Below, piece by piece: positions 44,647 to 56,741 of a stretch of 64,000 nucleotides of DNA (position 1 is its first letter; every line of letters starts with the position of its first letter). The position numbers and the translations under genes were made by a program. The stretch is from contig OX457070.1 of assembly GCA_949752795.1 (NCBI GenBank), forward strand, positions 42,492,185 through 42,556,184. The letters run 5' to 3'. Under the pieces are notes generated by a model, which was not told the origin of the DNA, did no database searches, and was given only the letters and a program-made list of their open reading frames with translations. The stretch is from Hyperoodon ampullatus (taxonomy: Eukaryota; Chordata; Mammalia; Artiodactyla; Ziphiidae).

Positions 44647-47600
44647 ATGGTAACAGGAACATACATATCGATAACTACCTTAAATATAAATGGATTAAAC
44701 ACTCCAACCAAAAGACACAGACTGGCTGAATGGATACAAAAACAAGATCCGTATATACACTGTCTACAAGAGACCCACTTCAGACATAGGGACACATATA
44801 GACTGAAAGTGAGGGGATGGAAAAAGATATTCCATGCAAATGGAAATCAACAGAAAGATGGAGTAGCAATTCTCATATCAGACAAAATAGACTTTAAAAC
44901 AAAGTCTATTACAAGAGACAAAGAAGGACACTACATAATGATCAAGGGATCAATCCAAGGCAAAGATATAACAATTGTAAATATTTGTGCATCCAACATA
45001 GGACCACCTCAATACATAAGACAAATGCTAACGGCCATAAAAGGGGAAATCAACAGTAACACAATAATAGTAGGGGACTTTAACACCCCACTTTGACCAA
45101 TGGACAGAACATCCAAAATGAAAATAAATAAGGAAACACAAGCTTTAAATGATATATTAAAGATGGACTTAATTGATATTTATAGGACATTCCATCCAAA
45201 AACAACAGAATAAACTTTCTTCCCAAGTGCTCATGGAACATTCTCCAGGATAGATCATATCTTGGGTCACAAATAAAGCTTTGGTAAACTTAACAAATTT
45301 GAAATCGTATCAAGTTTCTTTTCCGACCACAATGCTATGACATCACATATCAATAACAGGAAAAAATGTGTAAAAAATACAAACACATGGAGGCTAAACA
45401 GTACACTACTAAATAACCAAGAGATCACTGAAGAAATCAAAGAGGAAATCAAAAATACCTAGAAACAAATGACAATGAAAACATGTGACCCAAGACCTAT
45501 GGGATGCAGCAAAAGCAGTTCTAATAGGGAAGTTTATAACAATACAAGCCTACCTCAGGAAACAAGAAAAATCTCAAATAAACAACCTAACCTTACACCT
45601 AAGGCAATTACAGAAAGAAAAACAAACAAACAAAAAAACCCAAAGTTAGCAGAAGGAAAGAAATCATAAAGATCAGATCAGAAATAAATGAAAAAGAAAT
45701 GAAGGAAACAAGCAAAGATCAATAAAACTAAAAGCTGGTTCTTTGAGAAGATAAACCAAACTGATAAACCATTAGCCAGACTTATCAAGAAAAACAGGCA
45801 GAAGACTCAAATCAATAGAATTAGAAATGAAAAAGGAGAAGTTACAACTGACACTGCAGAAATATAAAGGATCATGAGAGATTACTACAAGCAACTATAT
45901 GCCAATAAAATGGACAACTTGGAAGAAATGGACAAATTCTTAGAAAAGTACAACCTTCCAAGACTGAACCAGGCAGAAATAGGAAATATAAACAGACCAT
46001 TCACAAGCACTGAAATTGAAACTGTGATTAAAAATCTTCCAATAAACCAAAGCCCAGGACCCAATGGCTTCACAGATGAATTCTATCAAACATTTAGAGA
46101 AGAGCTAACACCTATCCTTCTCAAACTCTTCCAAAATATAGCAGAGGGAGGAACACTCCCCAACTCATTCTACAAGGCCACCGTCACCCTGATACCAAAA
46201 TCAGACAAAGATGTCACAAAAAAAGAAAACTACAGGCCAATATCACTGATGAACATAGATGCAAAAACCTTCTCAACAAAATATTAGCAAACAGAATCCC
46301 ACAGCACATTAAAAAGATCATACACCATGATCACGTGGGGTTTATCCCAAGTATGCAAGGCTTCCTCAATATACACAAATCAATCAATGGGATACACCAT
46401 ATTAACAAACTGAAGGATAAAAACCATATGATCATCTCAATAAATGCGGAAAAAGCTTTCAACAAAATTCAACACCAATTTATGATAAAAACCCTCTAGA
46501 AAGTAGGCATAGAGGGAAATTACCTCAACATAGTAAAGGCCATATATGAGAAACCCACAGCCCACATTGTTCTCAATGGTGAAAAACTGAAACCATTTCC
46601 ACTAAGATCAGGAACAAAGCAAGGTTGCCCACTCTCACCACTATTATTCAACATAGTCTTGGAAGTTTCAGCCACAGCAATCAGAGAAGAAAAAGAAATA
46701 AAAGGAATCCAAATCAGAAAAGAAGAAGTAAAACTGTCACTGTTTGCAGATGACATGATACTATACATAGAGAATCCTAAAGATGCTACCAGAAAACTAC
46801 CAGAGCTCATCAATGAATGTGGTAAAGTAGCAGGATATAAAATTAATGCACAGAAATCTCTTGCATTCCTATACACTAATGATGAATAATCTGAAAGAGA
46901 AATTAAGGAAACCCTCCCATTTACCATTGCAACAAAAAGAATAAAATACCTAGGAATAAATCTACCTAAGCAGACAAAAGACCTGTATGCAGAAAACTAT
47001 AAGACACTGATGAAAGAAATTAAAGGTGATACAAACAGGTGGAGAGATAGACCATGTTCTTGGATTGGAAGAATCAACATTGTGAAAATGACTTTACTGC
47101 CCAAAGCAATCTACAGATTCAATGCAATCCCTATCAAACTACCAATGGCATTTCTCTCAGAACAAGAAAAAATTTTTTCACAATTTTTATGGAAACACAA
47201 AAGACCCCGAATAGCCAAAGCAATCTTGAGAAAGAAAAATGGAGCTGGAGGAATCAGGCTCCCTGACTTCAGACTATACTACAAAGCTACAGTAATCAAG
47301 ACAGTATGGTACTGGCACAAAAACGGAAATATAGATCAATGGAACAGGATAGAAAGCCCAGAGATAAACCTATGCACATATGGTCACCTTATCTTTGATA
47401 AAGGAGGCAAGAATATACAATGGAGAAAAAACAGCCTCTTCAATAAGTGATGCTGGAAAATCTGGACATCTACATGTACAAGAATGAAAGTAGAACACTC
47501 CCTAACACCATACACAAAAATAAACTCAGAATCGATTAAAGACCTAAATGTAAGGCCAGACAATATAAAACTCAGAGGAAAACGTAGGTAGAACACTCTA

Positions 47601-48456
47601 CAACATAAATCACAGCAAGATCCTTTTTGACCCATCTCTTAGAAAAATGGAAACAAAAACAAAAATAAACAAATGGGACTTAATGAAACTTAAAATCTTT
47701 TGCACAGCAAAGGAAACCAAAAACAAGACGAAAAGACAATCCTCAGAATGGGAGAATATATTTGCAAACAAAGAAGCTGAGAAAGGATTAATCTCTAAAA
47801 TATACAGGCAGCTCATTCAGCTCAATATCAAAAAAAAAAAAAACCCAATCCAAAAATGGGCAGAAGACCTAAATAGACATTTCTCCAAAGAAGATATATA
47901 GATTGCTAAAAAACACATGAAAGGATGCTTAACATCACTAATCTTTAGAGAAATGCAAATCAAAACTACCATGAGGTATCATCTCACACTGGTCAGAATG
48001 GCCATCATCAAAAAATCTACAAACAACAAATGCTGGAGAGGGTGTGGAAATAAGGGAACCCTCTTGCACTGTTGGTGGGAATGTAAATTGATACAGCCAG
48101 TATGGAGAACAGTATGGAGGTTCCTTAAAAAACTAAAAATAGAACTACCATATGACCCAACAATCCCACTACTGGGCATATACCCTGAGAAAACCATAAT
48201 TCAAAAATAGTCATGTACCACAATGTTCATTGCAGCTCTATTTACAATAGCCAGGACATGGAAGCAAACTAAGTGTCCACTGATAGATGAATGGACAAAG
48301 AAGATGTGGCACATATATGCAATGGAAATTTACTCAGCCATAAAAAGAAATGAAATTGAGTTTAGGTGGATGGACCTAGAGACTGTCATACAGAGTGAAG
48401 TAAGTCAGAAAGCGAAAAACAAATACCATATGCTAACACATATATATGGAATCTAA
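44647..48456 (+). pseudogene. L1 ORF2 (endonuclease/reverse transcriptase), broken
   Basis: ORF2 starts at 44647. The AP-like endonuclease shows 'LNINGL', 'LQETHF' and 'IIVGDFNTPL', holding the expected Asn, Glu, Asp and Asn residues. It stops at 45094-45096, with further stops near 45209 and 45274, although 'RIDHILG' and 'SDHNAM' can still be read. RT fingers are at 45874-46287 ('NQSPGPNGF'), ended by a frameshift. Palm motif A reads 'INAEKAFNK', where the family has Asp at both Asn positions, while 'LFADDMILY' is intact. The thumb is at 47010-47450. The Cys-rich end '[18 protein letters not shown]' is in 47917-48210, and the last piece ends at 48456. Confidence 0.9.
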
Positions 48457-48825
48457 AAAAAAAAAATGGTTCTGAAGAACCTAGGGGCAAGACAGGAATA
48501 AACACACAGAAGTAGAGAATGGACTTGAGGACACAGGGAGGGGGAAGGGAAAGCTGGGACGAAGTGAGAGAGTGGCATGGATATATATATACACTACCAA
48601 ATGTAAAATAGATAGCTAGTGGGAAGCAGCCGCATAGCACAGGGAGATCATCTCAGTGCTTTGTGACCACCTAGAGGGGTGGGATAAGGAGGTTGGGAGG
48701 GAGATACAAGAGGGAGGGGATATTGGGGTATATGTATACATATAGCTGATTCACTTTGTTATACAGCAGAAACTAACACACAATTGTAAAGCAATTATAC
48801 TCCAATAAAGATGTTAAAAAAAATA
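48457..48825 (+). other. L1 3'UTR, polyadenylation signal and tail
   Basis: G-rich purine tracts at 48536-48557 and 48673-48728 are the usual quadruplex-prone feature of mammalian L1 3'UTRs. 'aataaa' at 48804-48809 is followed within about ten bases by the A-rich tail, then the target-site copy at 48826. The sequence differs from the 3'UTRs of the L1s at 15803 and 1566. Confidence 0.85.
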
Positions 48826-48840
48826 AAAGGTCACTGTTAG

Positions 48841-49231
48841 ATTGAATGCTCACAAATTGAGGACCTGCTTCCTAGAATGTGTTGAAGAATGATCTCAACA
48901 TCTCCTACTTTCTTGGTGACACAAAGAGTCAACAGCCAGTCATATTTATTATCAATAGATGGCTCTCTTTTATCCTTTTACTAACATATTGGTTCTTGGA
49001 AGGAACACAAAGGTATTTCTGAAGGCAACAAACTGCCTAACTCCAGTAAATTTTCTCCTTTCTGGGCCTACAACAGTAGACATAGAAGAACTAGAGAATA
49101 ATAAATGAAGAAAGCAATACAATTTAATATAAGAATAATTTAAGTAACTCACTCTTTGCAATGGGCTGATTTCTTAAAAGTTTGGATCTCACTCACTAGT
49201 GCATTTCCTTTTTTTAAAATTTATTCAATAA
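48841..49231. other. Unique sequence, no gene seen
   Basis: No recognised repeat or coding signal between the L1 and the SINE. Confidence 0.45.
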
Positions 49232-49244
49232 ATATTTGCCTATA

Positions 49245-49615
49245 GGGCTTCCCTGGTGGTGCAATGGTTAAGAATCCGCCTGCCACTGCATGGGACACAG
49301 GTTTGATCCCTGGTCCGGGAAGATTCCACATGCCGCAGAGCAACTAAGCCCATGTGCCACAATTACTGAGCCTGCGCTCTAGAGCCCATAAGCCACACCT
49401 ACTGAGCCCACGTGCCACAACTACTGAAGCCCACGCACCTAGATCCTGTGCTCCACAACAAGAGAAGCCACCGCAATGAGAAGCCAGTGCACCGCAACGA
49501 AGAGTAGCCCCCGCTCGCTGCAACCAGAGAAAAGCCTGCGCGCAGCAACAAAGACCCAACACAGCCAAAAATAAAATAAATAAAATAAAAATGAATAAAT
49601 TTATTTAAAAAAATA
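49245..49615 (+). repeat. CHR-type SINE, long form
   Basis: The longest SINE here, about 370 bp. It has the tRNA-like head, B-box 'ggtttgatccc', and a locally repeated middle ('gagcccataagccacaccta' then 'gagcccacgtgccacaacta'), which explains the extra length. The long-form end 'caaagacccaacacagcc' and an (AAATA)n-like tail follow. 'tgcctata' at 49237-49244 and 49622-49629 is the target duplication, with AT-rich ambiguity. Confidence 0.9.
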
Positions 49616-49629
49616 TATATATGCCTATA

Positions 49630-50135
49630 GTTTCTATGTGCCAAGTGCTGGGCTAGGTGCTATGTAGGCAGCTATAATCCCAGCGCCTCACAAAGTTTCA
49701 GACTGGTAAAGCTAGGAGAAGACTGGCAGGGAGCAGGTACCAAACAAATAAATATACATTTCCAATCTGTAATAGATGCTGTGACAGGGAATAACATGAG
49801 GGAATCTACTGAAAGGGAGTAGGAGTGAAAAGCATTGCAGGTAAAGGAATCTACCTGTATGGGTACTGAATGAACTGAGAGAAAAACAATGTGGCTCAAC
49901 AAGTGAACAAAGGGGCAAGTGGCATGAAATAAGCTTACAAGACCTTGCAGGAGTCTGGATTGCATTCTAAGTCCAAGAAAAGCACTGAAGGCCAAAGCCA
50001 GGAGGATATTACCCAATTTATGTTTTAGAAGTATCACTTTGATTGCTGGATGAAGGATAGATCTGAAGAGGTTCAAGAGTAGAAGCCAGGAAATCAAATG
50101 GAACCAAGGTCCCTTGAAAGATAGACACAACCTGT
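49630..50135 (-). repeat. L2 LINE fragment
   Basis: Reverse L2. 'gtgccaagtgctgggctagg', 'aatagatgctgtgacaggga', 'aagtatcactttgattgctg' and 'agaagccaggaaatcaaatg'. It continues the sequence left of the SINE at 49245, which is inserted near its 3' end. Confidence 0.7.
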
Positions 50136-50199
50136 CAAAATCTGTCCAGGCCCTGGGGAAAAAGGACCTTCTTCATATTACTTATTATTGTTTGACATT

Positions 50200-50372
50200 A
50201 TATATTTATTAATTTATATAATTGTATATCTGTTCAGTGCCTGCCTCTCCCGTTAGAAAGTAAGTTTGGTGAGGATAGGAAGGTTGCCTTTTTCACTCCT
50301 GTATCCTCAGTGCATAGAACATTGTCTGCCACATAGATTTTCAATAAATATTCACTAAATGAATGAATGAAA
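50200..50372 (+). repeat. L2 LINE 3' end
   Basis: 'ttagaaagtaagtttggtga', 'cctgtatcctcagtgcatag' and 'cataaatattcactaaatga'-like text (actual 'tcaataaatattcactaaat') with ATGA repeats form the L2 terminus. It is convergent with the reverse L2 just upstream. Confidence 0.7.
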
Positions 50373-51045
50373 CATGTATTTAATCCTTTTATGAAGCAAA
50401 GGACCATTCTGTAAAGCAAATCATCAGCCTCTTTCTTACCCATTTTGAAAGTCTGGATCTTTTTACCTCAACTGAGAGGAACTTGAGGGAAGAGTAAACC
50501 AAGACAAACAAAGTTTATTGTACTGAATGGAATGACCTCATAAAACGTAAATTCCAGGAAGACAGAGACCTTGAATGTGCCTATTATGTATTTTAATGAA
50601 TAAATTAATGAAACCAGAGCTCAGAGCACTTGTCTGTGGTTTCCAGAATTGTGCTCTTTTAACAGATAATAAACAACTTTGCATTTTAAGATGGTATTTT
50701 AGCTATTCATCAAAGCATTTAGAGTCATCTGATTTGACAGCTCTCATAGCAAACTGGTTGGCATTAGTTGCAAAATAAAAGGCTTCCACCTATTTCAGGG
50801 AAAAAACAAAACAAAACAGTATCATGGCATGGTCTGCAATAAAACTGGCAGAATGATCTATCCATTCATCTACGTCAAAGCTCTCTGCTATCTTGGCCCC
50901 AGAAACCCAGACTTCAGGAGTGAATTGTCATCACTGGATATCAACATACTTCAGAGGGTGATCACTGGATACTAAGGTCAGCAAGTTAGCAAGTTTCTGG
51001 ACCCCTTCAGCTGGAAATTGCTTCCTAAGGCAAGCTCTACAAGGC
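50373..51045. other. Unique sequence, no gene seen
   Basis: No gene. 'aatgaataaattaatgaaac' near 50595 may be another scrap of L2 end. Confidence 0.4.
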
Positions 51046-51489
51046 TGTATTAGTTTTCTGTTGCTGCTGTAACAAATTACCACAAACTTGGTGGCTTAAA
51101 ACAACAGAAATTTATTCTCTCACAGTTCTGGAGATCAGAAGCCCAAAATCAAGGTGTCAGCAAGGTTTGGTTCCTTCTGGAGGTTCTGAGGGAAAATCCA
51201 TTCCATACCTCTCTCCTAGCTTCTGGTGGCCTCTGACAATCCTTGGCTTGTAGACTTATCATCCCAATCTCTGCATCCTTCTTTACATTGCCTTCTTATC
51301 TGTGTCTTCCCCTCTCTTCTCTTCCAAGAACACTTGTCATTGGATTTAGGGCTATCCTAGTCCAAGACGATCTCATCCCAAGATCCTTAACTTAATTGCA
51401 TCTGCAAAGACTCTTTTTATCAAATAAGGTCATATTCACAGGTTCTAGATGGACATATATTTTGAGAGGCCACCATTCAACCCACTACA
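51046..51489 (-). repeat. MaLR/MLT1-type solo LTR, reverse
   Basis: It starts 'tgtattagttttctgttgct' and ends 'caacccactaca'. Inside are 'ggtggcttaaaacaacagaa', 'ctcacagttctggagatcag' and 'cttggcttgtagacttatca', the well-known reverse complement of an MLT1-like LTR. No internal region is present. Confidence 0.8.
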
Positions 51490-52864
51490 AGGAATAAAGC
51501 AAGGTTAAAGTGTAAAAAATTGTGCAATTCCAATGAGGCAGCTATCTGAATTAATATGACCAGAATAGGTGCTTGCAGGGAAAGAGGGGAAAGATATTTT
51601 GTTTTGGCATAAGGTCACAACTTTTTTTTCTTAATGAATAGAAAAACTAAAGAGGAGAAGTAGGTGCCTAATTATTTAATTAATTCTGATGAATCGATAT
51701 CAGAGTCCCTTGAAGGGCACCCAAGTTAAGGGGAGGGCCGTAACCATGAAAGTGGGTAGGCAGTAGAGGAGGCATTACTAGGTATCCTGGACAGCTCTTT
51801 GAGCCTGTCAGGTGCATCAGCTCTGTACTGCCTTACTTCCCCTGCCCTCATATCTCCAAACTATTTTTGGGGAAAAGCGTCTCCAAACCTTGTCTCTAGA
51901 TCCTGAGACACCAAACTAGCAACCCAAATCTGACTCTGGATGTTGACCTCTTGTCTAACCACTTGATTTTTGGTGCTTGATGTTGAACTGTACCCCTACT
52001 GAGATGAACCCACTACAGCAGCTCAAGGTGAAAGACCTGATCCCTTTCCCTGACCATCAACCCCCAAACCCATCTTTTCTCTTTGATGTGTAGAAGCGAT
52101 AGATTGTCCCAAATTGAACAGATGCTTGTGCGTTGTCCAGAACCCCTTTCTTTACACACTCCCTGGGATGTGGTGTGGAAGAAACAGCCAGCCTTGGCTG
52201 ACAGCTTGGGCGACATTACAAGGCACATGAGGCAGGAAGAAGCACTGCCAAGATTTCGTTTCTGTTTTTGCTGGTCTCTACCGTGGTTTCCAATGAAAAG
52301 AACAGTTTTAAGAAGGTAAAGTTGGCAGGGCCACACTGTGTCAATGGGCTACTTTCAGCTTTGAAGAGCACAGCTTTTTTCTTTTTCTTGGGGTACAGTC
52401 CTCTGGAAGGTTGGAATTCATTTCTGGCATAGTACTTCACCAGAATCAATTGTACATGTTTAAAATTGTACTTTTAATGTTATTTTAAGTACCTATTTTA
52501 TAATTCCAATAAACTACTCTCAAGCATGATGTAATGCTGATTAATGACACTTCTCTGGTACACCAAGAGCTCTCAGTTCTGCCTTGTGCCTCAGTGCTCA
52601 CCTGAGGCATCCCATTAATCATTGTTATGCCACAGTCTGTCCTATCATATTGCTTAATTACCTTTTCTGTTACTCATTCATCTACTCTATTAATCCTCAC
52701 AGAACAAATTCATTAAACACTGAAGCCCTGAAGGAATGGTGTTCCTGATCTTGCCAGAACCTAGCCCTAGAAGCAGCTTATCCCTAAAAGATGGAAGGAT
52801 CCCAAGACTCCTGATAATCAAGAAAAACAACCCTACATAAGGGAATCTTGTCTCTCTTTCTTCT
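51490..52864. other. Unique sequence, no gene seen
   Basis: A 107-codon reverse frame (52013-52336) overlaps a 78-codon forward frame. Neither shows a known domain, so I do not call a gene. Confidence 0.45.
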
Positions 52865-53085
52865 TTGCAGACCCAAACCTTACCCACCTTTTAAGGCTCA
52901 GCTAAATCCCTGCAACCTCCATGAGTTCCTCCTTAGTTAAGTCTCTTCTTGCCAATATCACAATCTACATTACTCAACTTTGTTATTTTGCTTAATTCTT
53001 TGTGGTTTTGTTTATGAATATTAATTCAGCTGAACTGTGAATTTCCTTAGGATAGGCTTCATGTTTAATACTCTTTAATAATAAT
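52865..53085 (+). repeat. L2 LINE 3' region
   Basis: 'ttaaggctcagctaaatccc', 'atgagttcctccttagttaa' and 'gaatttccttaggataggct' fit forward L2. Confidence 0.65.
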
Positions 53086-53089
53086 GAAG

Positions 53090-53315
53090 AAGAAGAATTA
53101 TAAGTAATAATAGTAACATCTATTGACTTTATTATGTATCACATACTGGGGTCAGTGATTTACATAGGTTAGCTCAATTAATTATATTTGATGGAAGTGC
53201 TTTTATTGTCATCTTCACTGCACAGAGGTGAAAGTGCCCATGTTCACATAGCCAGTAAAACAGGCATATAAAGCCTGGCAACCTGAGTCCAAAATCCAAG
53301 TGCTAGACCACTAAG
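53090..53315 (-). repeat. MIR SINE
   Basis: Reverse MIR. 'taatagtaacatctattgac', 'cactgcacagaggtgaaagt' and 'aagtgctagaccactaagta'. Confidence 0.7.
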
Positions 53316-55629
53316 TAGAACTACCTTTTCTCATAACCTTCACAGTGCCTGGCAGTTACTTAGGCACACTCTTAATTTGTTTAATTTTTTAATTAATTAA
53401 TTAATTGTTTAGCTTGGATGAAAATCCCTATTCTTCAGAATGGAAAGAAGAAGAAAATGTGGGTCCAGATTAGAATAAGGACAAGAGAGAGGAAAAATCT
53501 AAACCTGAAAGAAAAAAAAATGATTGGTAGGTATTTGGAATGGGAGAAAAGTACTCGAAAGACTAGGTGTACAGAATTTTATGTTCTATGGAAGATATTT
53601 CCATATAAAGTTAAAAAAAATTTTAAATTTAATAGGGGCACAGTGAAGCCATAACATAGTTTCATGATATCACACTTTGTTCTAAGAGACAAAATAGTAA
53701 CTGGACCAATACACTACTATCATAGATGTTTCTCGTCACTTTTTCACTGACTCATACCCAGCATTTCCTAACCCTTTTTCCTCATACAGTCAATAGGAAC
53801 CATACTCACAATCTCTCCTAATGGGGAACTAAGGGCAAAAATGCAGGTGTCTGTTCTCTCCTAGCAAAAACTATGCAGTAGGATGTACCAAAATAGAAAT
53901 GGACTTTTTAGTCACGACAAATTATTTTCCAATATGAGAATCATCAGAAATAACCCTTTGCATTTCAGAATATTTAAAAGACAGATATATCATTAAATCA
54001 CAGAAGATAACTGGATACAGTGTATTTTAAGTTACTGAGCCCATTAGGCAAGTTGTCTTACCAGTAGGCAAAGCAAATTACATCTGTTTAACTTCATATC
54101 TTTGGTTTAGAAGGTTGTTGATATAGGTTAAAATGGAAAACTCGGTGGATATCAGAAACAGTTGAGGCCAGCATCAGTCACATATGCCCTATTGTGAAGG
54201 TTGAAAGAGTGGATTTTGTCAGAATTCTTGGAAGAGAATAGAAGACTTTAGCTGCTGGGAGTGAGGTGAGGTTAGGGATATCACCCAAGATGAGAAATGA
54301 CCCACCATGCTGAGTCCAAAACCACCAACAATTAGCTTTGCCTGTTTCATATTATTACATAAACCTGGAAGCTGACATTGTTGGGAAAAATGAAGTTAGC
54401 ATATTCAAATTCTACTTAAGATTCCAATACTCATATAAAATCATAGAATTTTGAAAATTAGAGACAGTGAAGCCAAAGAGCACACTCTAAGTGAATACTA
54501 GAGGAACACTTTACCATCTCCTTCCTCAATTCAACATATTTTCATCTATTTGGTGTATATAATGGTTGTTTGCACATGCTCACAACAAAAGAACTAACTT
54601 CACATATCAGAGTGTTTTGGTTTTATATTACCTCTTCTGTTTATGTTTGTTTTTTTTTTTAGCTGAATATTGTCTTCAGAACTGAATTAGATTTCAAGAG
54701 AGAGCAGATTTTCCTAGGATCCCTCACACCAGCTACAAGAGTGCTGGTCAACATAAAAGGCACTAGGTAAATAGCGCTTTTCCTTGCTATCTTAGGAAAG
54801 GAGTTTTTAATCCCTCCAGTGATAAGAATGAGGGGAAAAAAATCAAGTGGGAAAATTCAGTTCCGCAAATAATTGCTATATCCCTAACAAGGGCAAAGCA
54901 TTGCGCTGCAGCACCATCCTACAGGGGTACATAAAATACCAGATTTCCACACATCATCATAAAGGTCTTCAGAAAACCCTGGTGCGATAAATAATTAGCA
55001 AATGCCATGAGGATCCACAATAAGTAGCATAATTCTAATAGAAAACTTGTCCTGAATATTGGAGAACTCATGGAAAACTGAGGCCTCCTACCTCCCAGAT
55101 TTATATTCTATCCACTTCAGAAATCCTTCTCCAGTCCTAATTCTTATCCCAAAATCTGTCCCAAACGTCACTTATTCCCAGTGACTCCCAACACCGGCAG
55201 AATTAGAGAACTCCTGGAAACACTTCTAAACATTAGCCTCTTGTACATAAAGACTAATTCAGAAGACGGATTCTTAATGCTGGGAGACTTTGCTGATAAC
55301 ATGTCTACTTGTTTAAATTACTATTCAATGCTCCCATTTTCCATAATCTTTTCTTGAAACTTCTATAATTATCGTAGCTACAAAACAGCCTTGGATTAGC
55401 TAACTTGTGCCATCTAAAGGCTATAGTGAGAACCTCTTTGATGAAGAAAAATAAAATAAATAATAAATGATAAATTAATTTAAAATATTCATATCAGGCT
55501 CTCCGCAAAACGAATTCAACAAAACTGTTCTGTGTGAGGCTAAAATGTAAAACAGATAATAAGGGCTTGGGCAGATATTATTGATATTATTTCAAATTAG
55601 AATAAAGGAGAAAATCAAGAAACCTCCAA
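53316..55629. other. Unique AT-rich sequence, no gene seen
   Basis: No gene. There is a short (TTAA)n run at about 53392-53406. The rest shows no repeat I can name. Confidence 0.45.
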
Positions 55630-55755
55630 GCTCTAGTCTTGGTCCTGTTGCCTATAAACTGTGGGAAATTAGGCACATTACTTAATCTCTCTGGACCTCA
55701 TACTTCTCATCTATAAAATAAAAGCATTGAACATGATTTCAAAAGATATTTGACA
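55630..55755 (+). repeat. MIR SINE fragment
   Basis: 'gtgggaaattaggcacatta', 'cttaatctctctggacctca' and 'tctcatctataaaataaaag' are the conserved core of forward MIR. Confidence 0.75.
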
Positions 55756-55854
55756 ATATAATTTTTTAATTTTATGAAATGAAATATTTACATGAAATTC
55801 AAGAAAATGGGTAGGTTTAAAGGAGAGTTAGTGAATTAAGAGAGAAGTGGAGTA

Positions 55855-56283
55855 AGCCAGAGGTTTTCACAGTCCTCCCCCACTTTTCAACTATTTCCTC
55901 CTTTTCTGGGCATCCAGTGGCGTACGTTTTCCAGGCTCCCTCACAGTTAGGTTTTGACCAAGTAACTGAGTTCTAGTCAAAGGAATGTCAGTATAATGAT
56001 AAGTGCCTCTTCCATGTCTAGCCCATAAAAGTGCCACACGTGTGACACCCTCCATGCTCTTCCCCCTTCCGCCAGCTTGATGTCGACATGGGCAAACAAC
56101 TTCAGAGGAAATGGGCATCGGTGTAACACTTGGAAGAGACCCACCTTATTTACCAGGAACACCCCTTTGGGATTTTATACAAACAAGAGACAAACTTATT
56201 TCATGATTTAGCCATTACATATCATCATGTTTTAGCCATTGCATATCATTGTTATATCAGGCAATGATACTCTAACTGGTACA
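55855..56283 (+). repeat. Probable old LTR (ERVL/MaLR-like)
   Basis: 'gttttgaccaagtaactgag', 'gaatgtcagtataatgataa' and the end 'gcaatgatactctaactggt' resemble an old mammalian solo LTR in forward direction. It contains a tandem duplication at 56202-56249. The exact family is uncertain. Confidence 0.45.
56202..56249. repeat. 24-bp tandem duplication
   Basis: A unit beginning 'catgatttagccattacat' (56202-56225) is followed directly by one beginning 'catgttttagccattgcat' (56226-56249). The two differ at two positions. Confidence 0.9.
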
Positions 56284-56514
56284 ACAATAATTTATCATTC
56301 AAATTGACCAAGGACAGATTTGTGTTCCTTCTTTCTGGAATCCCTTAAAAAATACCAAATCAAAAACCATGTGAGACATATGACTTTCTAATTTTGTGCT
56401 ATAAACTTAAGAATTGCAATGTTTGGCTATTACCTCAAGAAAACAAAAAGTAAAGAAAGCACCATGAACCATGATAAATAGGATGACATAATCAGAGCTA
56501 AAAGGAAGGCAGAG

Positions 56515-56726
56515 GGCTTCCCTGGTGGCGCAGTAGTTGAGAGTCTGCCTGTCGATGCAGGGGACACGGGTTCGTGCCCCAGTCAGGGAAGATCCCACAT
56601 GCCGCGGAGCGGCTGGGCCCGTGAGCCATGCCCGCTGAGCCTGTGCATCCGGAGCCTGTGCTCCGCAACGGGAGAGGCCACAACAGTGAGAGGCCCGCGT
56701 ACCACAAAAAAAAAAAAGAAAAAAAA
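56515..56726 (+). repeat. CHR-type SINE, short form
   Basis: Head 'ggcttccctggtggcgcagt', B-box 'gggttcgtgcc', end 'gcccgcgtaccac' and an A-tail with one G. A perfect 15-bp duplication, 'aaaaggaaggcagag', lies at 56500-56514 and 56727-56741. Confidence 0.95.
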
Positions 56727-56741
56727 AAAAGGAAGGCAGAG

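Larger units (their letters stand above)
41556..48825 (+). mobile_element. Full-length L1 retrotransposon, inactive
   Basis: A complete L1 of about 7.27 kb: a 5'UTR of about 2.1 kb, ORF1, ORF2, a 3'UTR and an A-rich tail. The 15-bp target-site duplication is 'aaaggtcactggtag' (41541-41555) against 'aaaggtcactgttag' (48826-48840), with one mismatch, so it is an intact insertion of moderate age. Both ORFs carry stops and frameshifts, so the copy cannot move by itself. No SINE has entered it, unlike the older L1 at 18853, which supports a younger age. Confidence 0.95.

Noticed and set aside
52013..52336. A 107-codon reverse frame
   Set aside because: No recognisable family, and an overlapping frame exists on the other strand; not enough to call an exon.
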